Positions 41,084 to 49,410 of a stretch of 64,000 nt of DNA are shown here, one piece after another (position 1 is the first letter of the stretch; each line of letters starts with the position of its first letter). The position numbers and the translations under genes were made by a program. The notes under the pieces were generated by a model. That model worked only from the letters and a program-made list of their open reading frames with translations. It was not told the DNA's origin and made no database searches. The DNA is taken from the NCBI GenBank assembly GCA_963702525.1, contig CAVPCY010000013.1:1-64000 (forward strand). The letters run 5' to 3'. The stretch is from CAVPCY01 sp963702525 (lineage in GTDB: Bacteria; Actinomycetota; Coriobacteriia; Anaerosomatales; PHET01).

Positions 41084-43075
41084 ATGGCTGAAGAGTCCGA
41101 GGCGATCCGATCACTCGCAGGTGAGTCTCAGGTCATTGAGCCGCCCGCGTGGGTCACCGAGCGTGCGTGGATCAAGTCGATGGACGAGTACCAGGAGATG
41201 TACGACCGATCGGTCAACGACCCCGAGGGCTTCTGGGGGGAGATGGCCGAGGAGTATCTCCACTGGGAGAAGAAGTGGGACAAGGTTCTCGACTACGAGT
41301 TCGACACTCCTCGCGTCGAGTGGTTCAAGGGCGGCAAGACGAACGTCGCGTACAACTGCCTCGACAGGCACGTCAAGACGTGGCGCCGCAACAAGGCAGC
41401 ACTCATCTGGGAAGACGACGAGGGCCGTAGCAAGGTCTACACGTACCAATCGCTCTACTACAAGGTCTGCCGCTTCGCCAACGTGCTCAAGAAGCACGGC
41501 ATCAAGAAGGGCGATCGTGTAGCCATCTACCTGCCGATGATCCCCGAGCTTCCCATCGTGATGCTCGCATGCGCGCGTATCGGCGCAATCCACTCCATCA
41601 TCTTCGGCGGGTTCTCAGCTCAGTCGTTGCGCGACCGCATCCAGGACAGCACCTGCAAGATGCTCGTCACCGCCGATGAGGGCCTGCGCGGCGGCCGCAT
41701 CATCCCGCTCAAGGCCATGGCCGACGAGGCGCTTCGCGAGTGTCCGTCGATCGAGAGCTGCATCGTGGTCTCTCGGACGCGCAATGTCGTGGACATGGAG
41801 CCGGGCCGTGACTACTGGTACCACGAGGAGACCCGCTCGCCCGACATCCACAAGCACTGTGAGATCGAGTGGATGGACGCCGAGGATCCGCTCTTCATCC
41901 TCTACACATCGGGTTCGACGGGCAAGCCGAAGGGCGTGTTGCACACCACCGGCGGCTACCTGCTCTTCGCCACGATGACGTTCAAGTACACGTTCGACTA
42001 TCACGACGAGGACGTCTTCTTCTGTACCGCCGACATCGGTTGGGTCACCGGCCACAGCTACGTCGTCTACGGCCCGCTGTCGCTGGGCGGCACGTCGCTC
42101 ATGTTCGAGGGCGTGCCCACATATCCGGACGCCGGACGCTTCTGGCAGATCATCGAGAAGCACGGTGTGAACCAGTTCTACACGGCTCCGACCGCCATCC
42201 GCGCTCTCATGAAGGCCGGCGACGAGTGGCCCGCGAAGTACGATCTCACCAGCCTGCGTGTTCTGGGCACGGTGGGCGAGCCGATCAACCCCGAGGCATG
42301 GCTGTGGTACTGGAAGAACATCGGCCGCTCGGAGATCCCGATCGTCGACACGTGGTGGCAGACCGAGACCGGTGGTCACCTGATCACGAACCTCCCGGGA
42401 TGCACGCCCATGAAGCCCGGATCGGCGACCTTGCCGTTCTTCGGGGTGCAGCCGGTCATCCTCAACGAGGACCAGACCGAGACCCCGCGGGGCTCGGGCG
42501 GGCGCTTGTGCCTCAAGTTCCCTTGGCCGGGAATGTTGCGCGGCACGTGGGGCGACCCGGAGAACAAGCGGGTCAAAGAGGTCTACTTCACGACCTTCCC
42601 CGGCAAGTACTTCACCGGTGACGGGTGCCGGCAGGACGAGGACGGCTACTACTGGCTGCTTGGACGCGTGGACGACGTCATCAACGTCTCCGGCCACCGC
42701 ATGGGTACCGCCGAGGTCGAGTCCGCGCTGGTAAGCCACCCCAAGGTGGCCGAAGCGGCCGTCGTCGGCTTCCCGCACGAGATCAAGGGCGAAGGCATCT
42801 ACGCCTACGTCATCCTCAAGGCCGGCGAGGAGCACAGCGCCGATCTGCAGAAGATACTCGTGGGACACGTTCGCAACGAGATCGGGCCGATCGCGAGCCC
42901 GGACCACATCCACTTCGTGCCCGAGCTGCCCAAGACCCGTTCGGGCAAGATCATGCGCCGCATCCTGCGCAAGGTCGCGGCGGGCGAGCGCGACATGGAC
43001 GCCTTCGGGGACATCTCGACGCTGGCCGATCCGTCGATCGTCCAGACGATCCTCGACACCGCGCCTGACGCCTAG
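41084..43075 (+). CDS. acs: Acetyl-CoA synthetase (AMP-forming)
   Basis: The 663-residue enzyme activates acetate to acetyl-AMP and then acetyl-CoA. Adenylation motifs are complete: YTSGSTGKPKGVLHTTGG, DTWWQTETGG, GRVDDVINVSGHRMGTAEVE, and the C-terminal PKTRSGKIMRR with the lysine that is acetylated in family members. The ATG at 41084 follows GAAGGAGG. It is preceded by a long regulatory region with a CRP-type box, consistent with control by carbon or energy state as in many bacteria. Confidence 0.97.
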   Translation: MAEESEAIRSLAGESQVIEPPAWVTERAWIKSMDEYQEMYDRSVNDPEGFWGEMAEEYLHWEKKWDKVLDYEFDTPRVEWFKGGKTNVAYNCLDRHVKTWRRNKAALIWEDDEGRSKVYTYQSLYYKVCRFANVLKKHGIKKGDRVAIYLPMIPELPIVMLACARIGAIHSIIFGGFSAQSLRDRIQDSTCKMLVTADEGLRGGRIIPLKAMADEALRECPSIESCIVVSRTRNVVDMEPGRDYWYHEETRSPDIHKHCEIEWMDAEDPLFILYTSGSTGKPKGVLHTTGGYLLFATMTFKYTFDYHDEDVFFCTADIGWVTGHSYVVYGPLSLGGTSLMFEGVPTYPDAGRFWQIIEKHGVNQFYTAPTAIRALMKAGDEWPAKYDLTSLRVLGTVGEPINPEAWLWYWKNIGRSEIPIVDTWWQTETGGHLITNLPGCTPMKPGSATLPFFGVQPVILNEDQTETPRGSGGRLCLKFPWPGMLRGTWGDPENKRVKEVYFTTFPGKYFTGDGCRQDEDGYYWLLGRVDDVINVSGHRMGTAEVESALVSHPKVAEAAVVGFPHEIKGEGIYAYVILKAGEEHSADLQKILVGHVRNEIGPIASPDHIHFVPELPKTRSGKIMRRILRKVAAGERDMDAFGDISTLADPSIVQTILDTAPDA

Positions 43076-43099
43076 CGTCAGGGCGCGAAACGATACGAC

Positions 43100-43134
43100 G
43101 ACCCCGTGGCTCCCGGCAGGGCTGCGGGGTCTTC
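43100..43134 (+). terminator. Hairpin after acs
   Basis: A 7-bp stem (GACCCCG, 43100-43106, with CGGGGTC, 43125-43131) encloses an 18-base loop with inner GC pairing and is followed by TTCG. It lies 25 bases after the acs stop and is a plausible but imperfect terminator. Confidence 0.55.
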
Positions 43135-43253
43135 GTGTGCCCGGCTCGCGGTACGGTCGCCGGACCGCGCCGCTTGCGCTCGCGTGGTAATATTCCGATT
43201 CGGCGCGCTCATGCGCCGTCTGCCTGCTCACGCACTGAAAGGACGACCACCCG

Positions 43254-44327
43254 ATGGCCTTCAACGACCTATTCTTGCGAGCCGCTCGCCTCGAGCCGAC
43301 GGAGCGCACACCCGTTTGGATGATGCGCCAGGCCGGACGCTACATGCCCGAGTACCGAGAGATCCGTGCGCAGCATGGCTTTCTCGAGATGTGCGGCACG
43401 CCCGAGCTGGCAGTCGAGGTGACGATGCAGCCGGTCGACCTGATCGGGGTCGACGCTGCGATCCTGTTCTCGGACATCCTGGTGGTCTTCCCGGGTATGG
43501 GGCTCGACCTCGAGTTCAAGAGCGGCGTGGGGCCGATCATCAACAACCCGGTTCGCTCGGCGGCAGACGTCGCCAAGCTGGGCATCTCGGATCCGATCGA
43601 AGACACCGGCTACGTGATGGAGTCGATCAAGATCCTTCGTCGCGAACTCGAGAACAAGGTGCCGCTCATCGGCTTCGCGGGTGCGCCCTTCACGCTCGCG
43701 AGCTACGCGATCGAGGGCAAGGGCACGCGCGACTACGAGTACTGCAAGGCCCTCATGTGGAGCGATCCGGTCGCGTGGGACGGCCTGATGAGCAAGTTCA
43801 CCGAGACCGTCATCGCGTACCTGTGCGCCCAGATCGACGCCGGTGCGCAGACGGTGCAGATGTTCGACAGCTGGGTAGGCTATGTCGCGCCGCGCGACTA
43901 CGAGCGGTTCGTGCTGCCGTACAGCAAGCGGGTGCTCGAAGCGGTCAAGGCGCACGGCGACAAAGTCGTTCCCGACGGCGGCGTGCCTGTGATCCACTTC
44001 CCGAACGGCGCCACGTCGATGCTCGACCTGGCCCAGCAGGCAGGTGGCGACATCATCGGTGTCGACTGGCGTCTGGACATGCGCAGTGCCGTCAAGGCGA
44101 TCGATCCCAAGTTCGGCATCCAGGGCAACATCGACCCGGTCGCGCTCTTCGCCCCCGAGGAGGAGCTGGAGCGCCAGGTAGTGGAGATCCTCGAGGCGGT
44201 AGGTACGCGTCCGGGGCACATCTTCAACCTGGGCCACGGCATCCACAAGACGAGCGATCCCGAGAAGGCCAAGTCGATGATCCGCTTCGTGCACGAGCAC
44301 TCCGCGCGCATTCGCGCGGGGGAGTAG
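43254..44327 (+). CDS. hemE: Uroporphyrinogen decarboxylase
   Basis: The 357-residue enzyme converts uroporphyrinogen III to coproporphyrinogen III. Signature motifs are PVWMMRQAGRYMPEYRE at the N-terminus, IGFAGAPFTLASY, FDSWVG, and GNIDPVALF near the C-terminus. AAAGGA precedes the ATG. It begins a haem cluster with hemH seven bases after its stop, and two protoporphyrinogen/coproporphyrinogen oxidase paralogues downstream. Confidence 0.97.
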   Translation: MAFNDLFLRAARLEPTERTPVWMMRQAGRYMPEYREIRAQHGFLEMCGTPELAVEVTMQPVDLIGVDAAILFSDILVVFPGMGLDLEFKSGVGPIINNPVRSAADVAKLGISDPIEDTGYVMESIKILRRELENKVPLIGFAGAPFTLASYAIEGKGTRDYEYCKALMWSDPVAWDGLMSKFTETVIAYLCAQIDAGAQTVQMFDSWVGYVAPRDYERFVLPYSKRVLEAVKAHGDKVVPDGGVPVIHFPNGATSMLDLAQQAGGDIIGVDWRLDMRSAVKAIDPKFGIQGNIDPVALFAPEEELERQVVEILEAVGTRPGHIFNLGHGIHKTSDPEKAKSMIRFVHEHSARIRAGE

Positions 44328-44333
44328 GCGCGC

Positions 44334-45303
44334 ATGGGACTGGTGTACTCGTCTGCGGCTACGGCGGGCCTGACTCGCTCGATGCCGTGGGACCTTTCAT
44401 GAAGAACCTGATGGGCTTCGAGCCCACGCCGGAACTCCTCGAGCGAGTCAGGCGACGCTATCTCGCGATCGGCGGCGCATCGCCGCTCACGGGCATAGCG
44501 AGTGCGATCGCCTCCAAGTTGGAGGAGACGCTCGGCCAGCAGGGTCACCCGATGCCGGTCGTCATCGGTATGGCGTACTGGCGGCCCTTCATCGGCGATG
44601 CGCTTTCGCGCCTCAAAGACCAGGGCTGCGACCGGGTCATCGCGGTCGCCCTCTCTCCGTTCGAGAGCAAGATCGCGCACGGCAAGTACCGTGCGGCCAT
44701 CGACGAGGCGGCCGAGAAGATCGGCGGGATCGAGATCGTCGAGGCCCCGCTGGTATCGGAGCTCGACGAGTACGCGGCGTACTTCGCGGGCGCCACGGCT
44801 GCCTCGCTGAGCCGCCATCGAGCCCAACGACGGAATCATCATCGTGTTCTCGGCACACAGCCTGCCCGAGGCGGACCTCGTCGAGGACGACCCTTATGTT
44901 GCCGGTCTCGAGGCGGATCGCGAACTCGGTCGCGCTGCAGCTCGGCCTGTCGGAGGGTGCCGACGGGTCGTTCCCGATGATCGGCGGCATCGAGACGTTC
45001 GGCTCGGCAGAAGCCCCAAGAGCGTGGTTCCTTGCGTACCAGTCAAAGGGTAACCGCCCGGGCGCGTGGCTCGGTCCGGATCTCGACGACGTGATCGCCT
45101 CAGTCGCGGGGACCGAGGTCAAGGGCGTGGTCGTCGCCCCCATCGGCTTCATGACCGACCACATGGAGACCCTCTACGACCTCGATATCGTCGCTGCAGG
45201 CAAGGCGCTCGATGCTGACCTGGAGTTCATGCGGGCCGAGGCTCCTAACGACCACCCCAGTCTCATCGAGGCGATCGCCCGAAGCGTCGCCGATCTCGCG
45301 TGA
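44334..45303 (+). pseudogene. hemH: Ferrochelatase, broken by about three frameshifts as read
   Basis: The sequence encodes a ferrochelatase spread over three frames. It starts at ATG 44334 (GGGGGAG upstream). Near 44345 the frame moves to GYGGPDSLDAVGPFMKNL through ESKIAHGKYRAAIDEA. Near 44816 it moves again to the segment with the catalytic histidine (IIIVFSAHSLPEADLVEDD). Near 44915 it moves to RIANSVALQLGL, continuing to the stop. Each break looks like one base lost or gained in a short G or C run, and all conserved blocks are present, with no internal stop codons in the right frames. The intact protein would be about 320 residues and insert iron into (copro)porphyrin. Three errors in one gene is many, so a true recent pseudogene remains possible. 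Confidence 0.8.
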
Positions 45304-45380
45304 GCCCGTTGCGGACACGGTGCCGGCAGCCGGACTGGCTCAAGCAGCGCACGACCACCTAGAACGGGAGCCAGAGGCCT

Positions 45381-46880
45381 GTGAAGCGCGTCATCATCGT
45401 TGGCGGGGGAGTCGCCGGACTCGGCGCCGCCTACAAGGTTCGTAGAGCGGCGGATGCCGGCCACGAAGTCGAGTTCGTACTCGTGGAGAAGGACGACCGC
45501 CTGGGCGGCAAGCTCTTCACCCGTCACGTGGATGATCCTAAGGGCGCGGGACGCTACGTCGTCGACGGCGGCTCGGATTCGTTCCTCACCGACAAGCCCG
45601 CTATCCACCGCGTCGCGAAGCTCCTCGGCATCTTCGAAGAGGAGACACCCACCAACGACGAGACGAAGAAGACGTTCATCGTCAAGGACGGCAGGCTCGT
45701 AGAGATGCCCGACGGCATCATGATGTTCGCTCCCACGAAGATCATGCCGATGGCCACGACCAAGCTCTACTCGTGGCCGGCGAAGTTCCGGATGGCGCTC
45801 GACCTGGTCATCCCGAAACGCAACATCGCGCCTGGCGAGCGACTCGACGAGAGCCTTGAGAGCTTCGTCGTGCGCCGCATGGGGCGCGAGTGCCTCGACC
45901 GCCTCGCAGAGCCTCTGGTAGGCGGCGTGAACGGCTCGGACCCCAAGTCGATGTCGCTCGCGGCGACGTATCCCATGCTGCTCGACATGGAGCAGAAGAA
46001 CGGCTCGCTGATCCGCGGGTTTCTCGCTCAGCGCAAGCGGGTGGAGGAGATGAAGCGCAAATACCCGCCCAAGCCTGGTGCGAAGAAGCGCACCTTCTTC
46101 ACCTCGTTCGAACAAGGATTGCAGTACTTCACCGACCGGCTCGCAGAGGCCGCCGGCGCCGAGCACATCCGCACGGGGGCTGCTGCGGTATCGGTGAGGC
46201 GGGACGACGACGGCTGGACCGTCACGCTGGAAGATGGTGAGCTGTTGCGGGGCGACGCTGTCGTGGTGGCGACCGAGACGTGGGCGGCGCAGAGACTGTG
46301 CTCAGGCGCCGACGCGCGCTTGGGCGAGGTGCTCGGTCAGATCCCCTGCTCGTCGTCTGCGACCGTGGCACTCGCCTTCGACGAGGCTGACTGCCCCTTC
46401 GACAAGGCCTGGCACGGCATCCTGTCGCCGATGGTCGAGCACCGTCCGGTCACCGGGGTGTCACTCATGTCCTCGAAGTGGCCGGGCCGCGCGCCGCAGG
46501 GCCGCGTGCTGCTGCGCGGCTTCGTGGGCGGGCCTCGCGACCAGGAGATCCTGAAGAAGGGCGACGACGAGCTCATCGACATCACCCGACAGCAGATGGT
46601 AGAGCTGTTGGGAGTCAAGGCGAACGCGAAGCCGCTCTACGCCGAGGTGTTCCGCTGGACGCTCGGGATGCCGCAGTACACGATGGGGCACCTCGACCGG
46701 GTCGACGCGATCGAAGCGCTCTCGGCCGACATGGCAGGCTTCGCGCTTGCAGGCGGCGGCTACCGAGGTGTGGGCGTGCCCAACTGTCTGGAGAGCGGCG
46801 AGAAGGCCGTTTCGAAGGTGTTCGGCGATCTGGGCATCACCCTTGAAGAGGACAGCGCCGAGGAGAAGCGCATCTACTAG
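45381..46880 (+). CDS. hemY: FAD-dependent porphyrinogen oxidase, paralogue 1
   Basis: The 499-residue flavoprotein belongs to the HemY/CgoX family that oxidises coproporphyrinogen III or protoporphyrinogen IX. The FAD-binding motif IIVGGGVAGLGAAY opens the protein, VVDGGSDSFLTDKPA follows, and the C-terminal FAD motif is GFALAGGGYRGVGVPNCLESGE. The GTG start at 45381 directly begins the dinucleotide fold. Its gene is adjacent to hemE and hemH and to a second, clearly related copy 44 bases downstream, so a tandem duplication is evident. Confidence 0.92.
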   Translation: MKRVIIVGGGVAGLGAAYKVRRAADAGHEVEFVLVEKDDRLGGKLFTRHVDDPKGAGRYVVDGGSDSFLTDKPAIHRVAKLLGIFEEETPTNDETKKTFIVKDGRLVEMPDGIMMFAPTKIMPMATTKLYSWPAKFRMALDLVIPKRNIAPGERLDESLESFVVRRMGRECLDRLAEPLVGGVNGSDPKSMSLAATYPMLLDMEQKNGSLIRGFLAQRKRVEEMKRKYPPKPGAKKRTFFTSFEQGLQYFTDRLAEAAGAEHIRTGAAAVSVRRDDDGWTVTLEDGELLRGDAVVVATETWAAQRLCSGADARLGEVLGQIPCSSSATVALAFDEADCPFDKAWHGILSPMVEHRPVTGVSLMSSKWPGRAPQGRVLLRGFVGGPRDQEILKKGDDELIDITRQQMVELLGVKANAKPLYAEVFRWTLGMPQYTMGHLDRVDAIEALSADMAGFALAGGGYRGVGVPNCLESGEKAVSKVFGDLGITLEEDSAEEKRIY

Positions 46881-46924
46881 CCTGCATACTTGCGGTATGC
46901 CGCGGCGCGGCGTGAAGGGACGAC

Positions 46925-48421
46925 ATGAAGAAGATCATCATCATCGGTTCGGGCGTAGCGGGTCTCGGGGCGGCGTACAAAGTCCGCCGGGCCGCCGATG
47001 CCGGTCACGACGTCGAGTTTCGCCTCTACGAGAAGGCGGACGTGATCGGAGGGAAGATCGCCACCGAGTACGTGGATGTCGACGGCTCTGAGTTCATCGT
47101 CGACGGCGGGCCCGACTGCTTCCTCACCGAGAAGCCCGCGATCCACCGCATCGCGAAGCTGCTCGGCATCTTCGACGACGAACTGCCCACCGACGACAGC
47201 CGCAAGAAGACGCTCATCCTTTCGCGGGGCCGGCTCTACGAGATGCCCGACGGCGTCATGATGTTCGCACCCACCAAGTTCGTCCCCTTCGCCACGACGG
47301 GGCTGTTCTCATGGCCGGGCAAGTTCCGAATGGCGATGGACCTGTTCATCCCGCCCAAGACGGTCCCGGAAGGTGAGCTGAACGACGAGACGCTGGAGAG
47401 CTTCGTTGTGCGCCGAATGGGGCGCGAGTGCCTCGACCGGCTGGCCGAGCCTCTGGTGGGCGGCGTGCACGCGTCCGACCCCGCGGTGATGTCGCTGGCC
47501 GCGACGTTCCCGCGCCTGCTCGAGATGGAGCAGAACTACGGCTCGCTCATGCGTGGCTTTCTGAACGCCCGCAAGAAGGTCGAGGAGATGCGCAAGAAGT
47601 ACCCGCCCAAGCCGGGCGCGAAGCCGCGTACCTTCTTCACCTCGTTCACCCGCGGCATGCGGGTGCTCCCCGAAGGTATGGCCGACGCCGCGGGCCGGGA
47701 GCACATCACCACAGGCAAGGGCGTGCACAAGATCGAGCGGACCGATGACGGTGCGTGGCGGGTGACCTTCGAGGACGGGTCGAGCGACACCGGAGACGCG
47801 GTCATCGTCGCGACGGAGTCGTGGGCCGCCGAGAAGCTCGTTCGAGGTGTAGACAACGACATCACCGTCGCACTCTCAGGGATACCTTCGAGTTCCTCGG
47901 CGACGGTGTCGATGGCCTTCGAAGAGGAGGGTTTCGGCGTGGACACCAACGCGTTCGGCGTGCTGTGTCCGCTCGTCGAGAACCGGGCCCTGATGGCGGC
48001 GACGTTCTCGTCGACGAAGTGGCCGGGGCGCGCGCCGGCGGGCAAGGTGCTGATGCGCGGCTTCGTGGGAGGGCCGCACAACCAGGCGATCATGGAGAAG
48101 TCGGACGAGGAGCTCGCCGGGATCGTGCTCGAGGAGCTTCGCGGCATCATCGGCGTGCCCAAGGACGCCAAGCCGCTCTTCCAAAGAGTGTTCCGCTGGC
48201 ATCTGGGCATGCCTCAGTACACGATGGGCCACCTCGACCGCGTCGAGACCATCGAGGAGCGCTGCGCTGCGATCCCGGGGCTGGCGCTTGCGGGCGGCGG
48301 CTACCGCGGTGTTGGCCTGCCCAACTGCATCGAGGGCGGCGAGCGCGGTGTGACCAAGGTGCTCGGCGAGTGGGGTATCGAGCTCGACGAGGACAAGGTC
48401 GAGGAGAAGCGCGCCTACTAG
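46925..48421 (+). CDS. FAD-dependent porphyrinogen oxidase, paralogue 2
   Basis: The 498-residue protein is colinear with its upstream neighbour and shares long stretches with it, such as GVAGLGAAYKVRRAADAGH, ESFVVRRMGRECLDRLAEPL and GMPQYTMGHLDRV. The FAD motif IIIGSGVAGLGAAY and the C-terminal GLALAGGGYRGVGLPN are intact, so it should be a functional flavoprotein. Differences lie mainly in residues about 100-160 and 230-350, the substrate-facing part, which suggests divergence in substrate or partner. GAAGGGA precedes the ATG. Confidence 0.9.
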   Translation: MKKIIIIGSGVAGLGAAYKVRRAADAGHDVEFRLYEKADVIGGKIATEYVDVDGSEFIVDGGPDCFLTEKPAIHRIAKLLGIFDDELPTDDSRKKTLILSRGRLYEMPDGVMMFAPTKFVPFATTGLFSWPGKFRMAMDLFIPPKTVPEGELNDETLESFVVRRMGRECLDRLAEPLVGGVHASDPAVMSLAATFPRLLEMEQNYGSLMRGFLNARKKVEEMRKKYPPKPGAKPRTFFTSFTRGMRVLPEGMADAAGREHITTGKGVHKIERTDDGAWRVTFEDGSSDTGDAVIVATESWAAEKLVRGVDNDITVALSGIPSSSSATVSMAFEEEGFGVDTNAFGVLCPLVENRALMAATFSSTKWPGRAPAGKVLMRGFVGGPHNQAIMEKSDEELAGIVLEELRGIIGVPKDAKPLFQRVFRWHLGMPQYTMGHLDRVETIEERCAAIPGLALAGGGYRGVGLPNCIEGGERGVTKVLGEWGIELDEDKVEEKRAY

Positions 48422-48452
48422 CTTTCGCCGCGGTCGCGCCACAGATCCGTCC

Positions 48453-48477
48453 GAAGGCCGCCCGCCGGGCGGCCTTC
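48453..48477. terminator. Bidirectional terminator after haem cluster
   Basis: A perfect 11-bp stem (GAAGGCCGCCC with GGGCGGCCTTC) and three-base loop lie between convergent genes, 31 bases after the second oxidase stop and 17 bases before the IMPase stop. Confidence 0.8.
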
Positions 48478-48493
48478 GCGCTTCACGGACCGG

Positions 48494-49309
48494 CTACCCG
48501 ACCCCGGTCGAGGCGATGAGCTCGCACATGCGCGGGTGGAGCTCGGGGTTCGCGGCGAGGATGCCGGTCGATGCGGCTGTCCACTCGGTACCGTCGGTAT
48601 CGGTGACCAACGCGCCGGCCTCTCGGCAGATGATGGCGCCCGCAGCCATGTCCCACGGCTTGAGCTCGAACTCCCAGAAGCCGTCGGCGCGTCCCATGGC
48701 CACGTGGCAGCAGTCGATCGCCGCCGAGCCGTCACGCCTGATCCCGTGCACCGGTGCGCGGAGAAACGCCGTGAGTACGGCGAGCTGACGGTCGAGTGGC
48801 GCGCCCCGATCGTAGGGGAATCCCGTGACGACGAGGGCGTCTTGGACACGCTCGGCATGGGAGCAACGGATGGAAGTATCGTTCACGGTGGCTCCGGCGC
48901 CCTTGGCGGCGCTCGCGAGCTCGCCCAGCGCGGCGTTGTAGACGGCGCCGGCGACGGGCTCACCGTCGCGGACCAGTGCGACAGCAACCGAGTAGCAGGG
49001 GAACCCGTGCAGGTACGACGTCGTGCCATCGAGCGGGTCGATGACCCACACCGAGTCATCGTCGAGCAGCGAGCCCGGCTCGATGCCCAGCTGCTCGCAC
49101 ACTTCCGGCTCTTCGACCACGACGCGTGCGCGCGGGTCGTGCGCGAGGATGGCTCGTACCGTCGCGATCCCGGCGGCGATGTCGGTGTCGGTGACGAAAT
49201 CGGTGGCCGAGGTCTTCGACCGGACCTCGCCAACGTCGGCCGTTCGCTGAGACAGGACAGCTCCGCCTGCCAGCGCGGCGTCGCGAGCGATCGCAAGGGG
49301 GGTGGGCAT
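48494..49309 (-). CDS. Inositol monophosphatase-family phosphatase
   Basis: The 271-residue protein has the IMPase metal-site motifs WVIDPLDGTTSYLHGFP and KPWDMAAGAIICREAGA, and DFVTDTDIAA near the N-terminus. The usual GEE motif appears as VEEPE. Family members hydrolyse inositol-1-phosphate, fructose-1,6-bisphosphate, histidinol phosphate or 3'-phosphoadenosine phosphate; the substrate cannot be assigned. The ATG at 49309 follows GAGGAG at good spacing. It is divergent from transketolase. Confidence 0.9.
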   Translation of the reverse strand: MPTPLAIARDAALAGGAVLSQRTADVGEVRSKTSATDFVTDTDIAAGIATVRAILAHDPRARVVVEEPEVCEQLGIEPGSLLDDDSVWVIDPLDGTTSYLHGFPCYSVAVALVRDGEPVAGAVYNAALGELASAAKGAGATVNDTSIRCSHAERVQDALVVTGFPYDRGAPLDRQLAVLTAFLRAPVHGIRRDGSAAIDCCHVAMGRADGFWEFELKPWDMAAGAIICREAGALVTDTDGTEWTAASTGILAANPELHPRMCELIASTGVG

Positions 49310-49410
49310 CGGTGTCTCCTCGGGGATAATCAGCACGGAGTCTCTCGCTCAGTCTACCCGTGATACGCCCGTCCGACGGGTGGACACGGCCCTCACGCTA
49401 AGGAGACACG

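Noticed and set aside
43106..44980. A 624-codon plus-strand frame across hemE and hemH
   Set aside because: Its first two thirds are an out-of-frame reading of hemE; only the last part is real, being the middle segment of the broken ferrochelatase.
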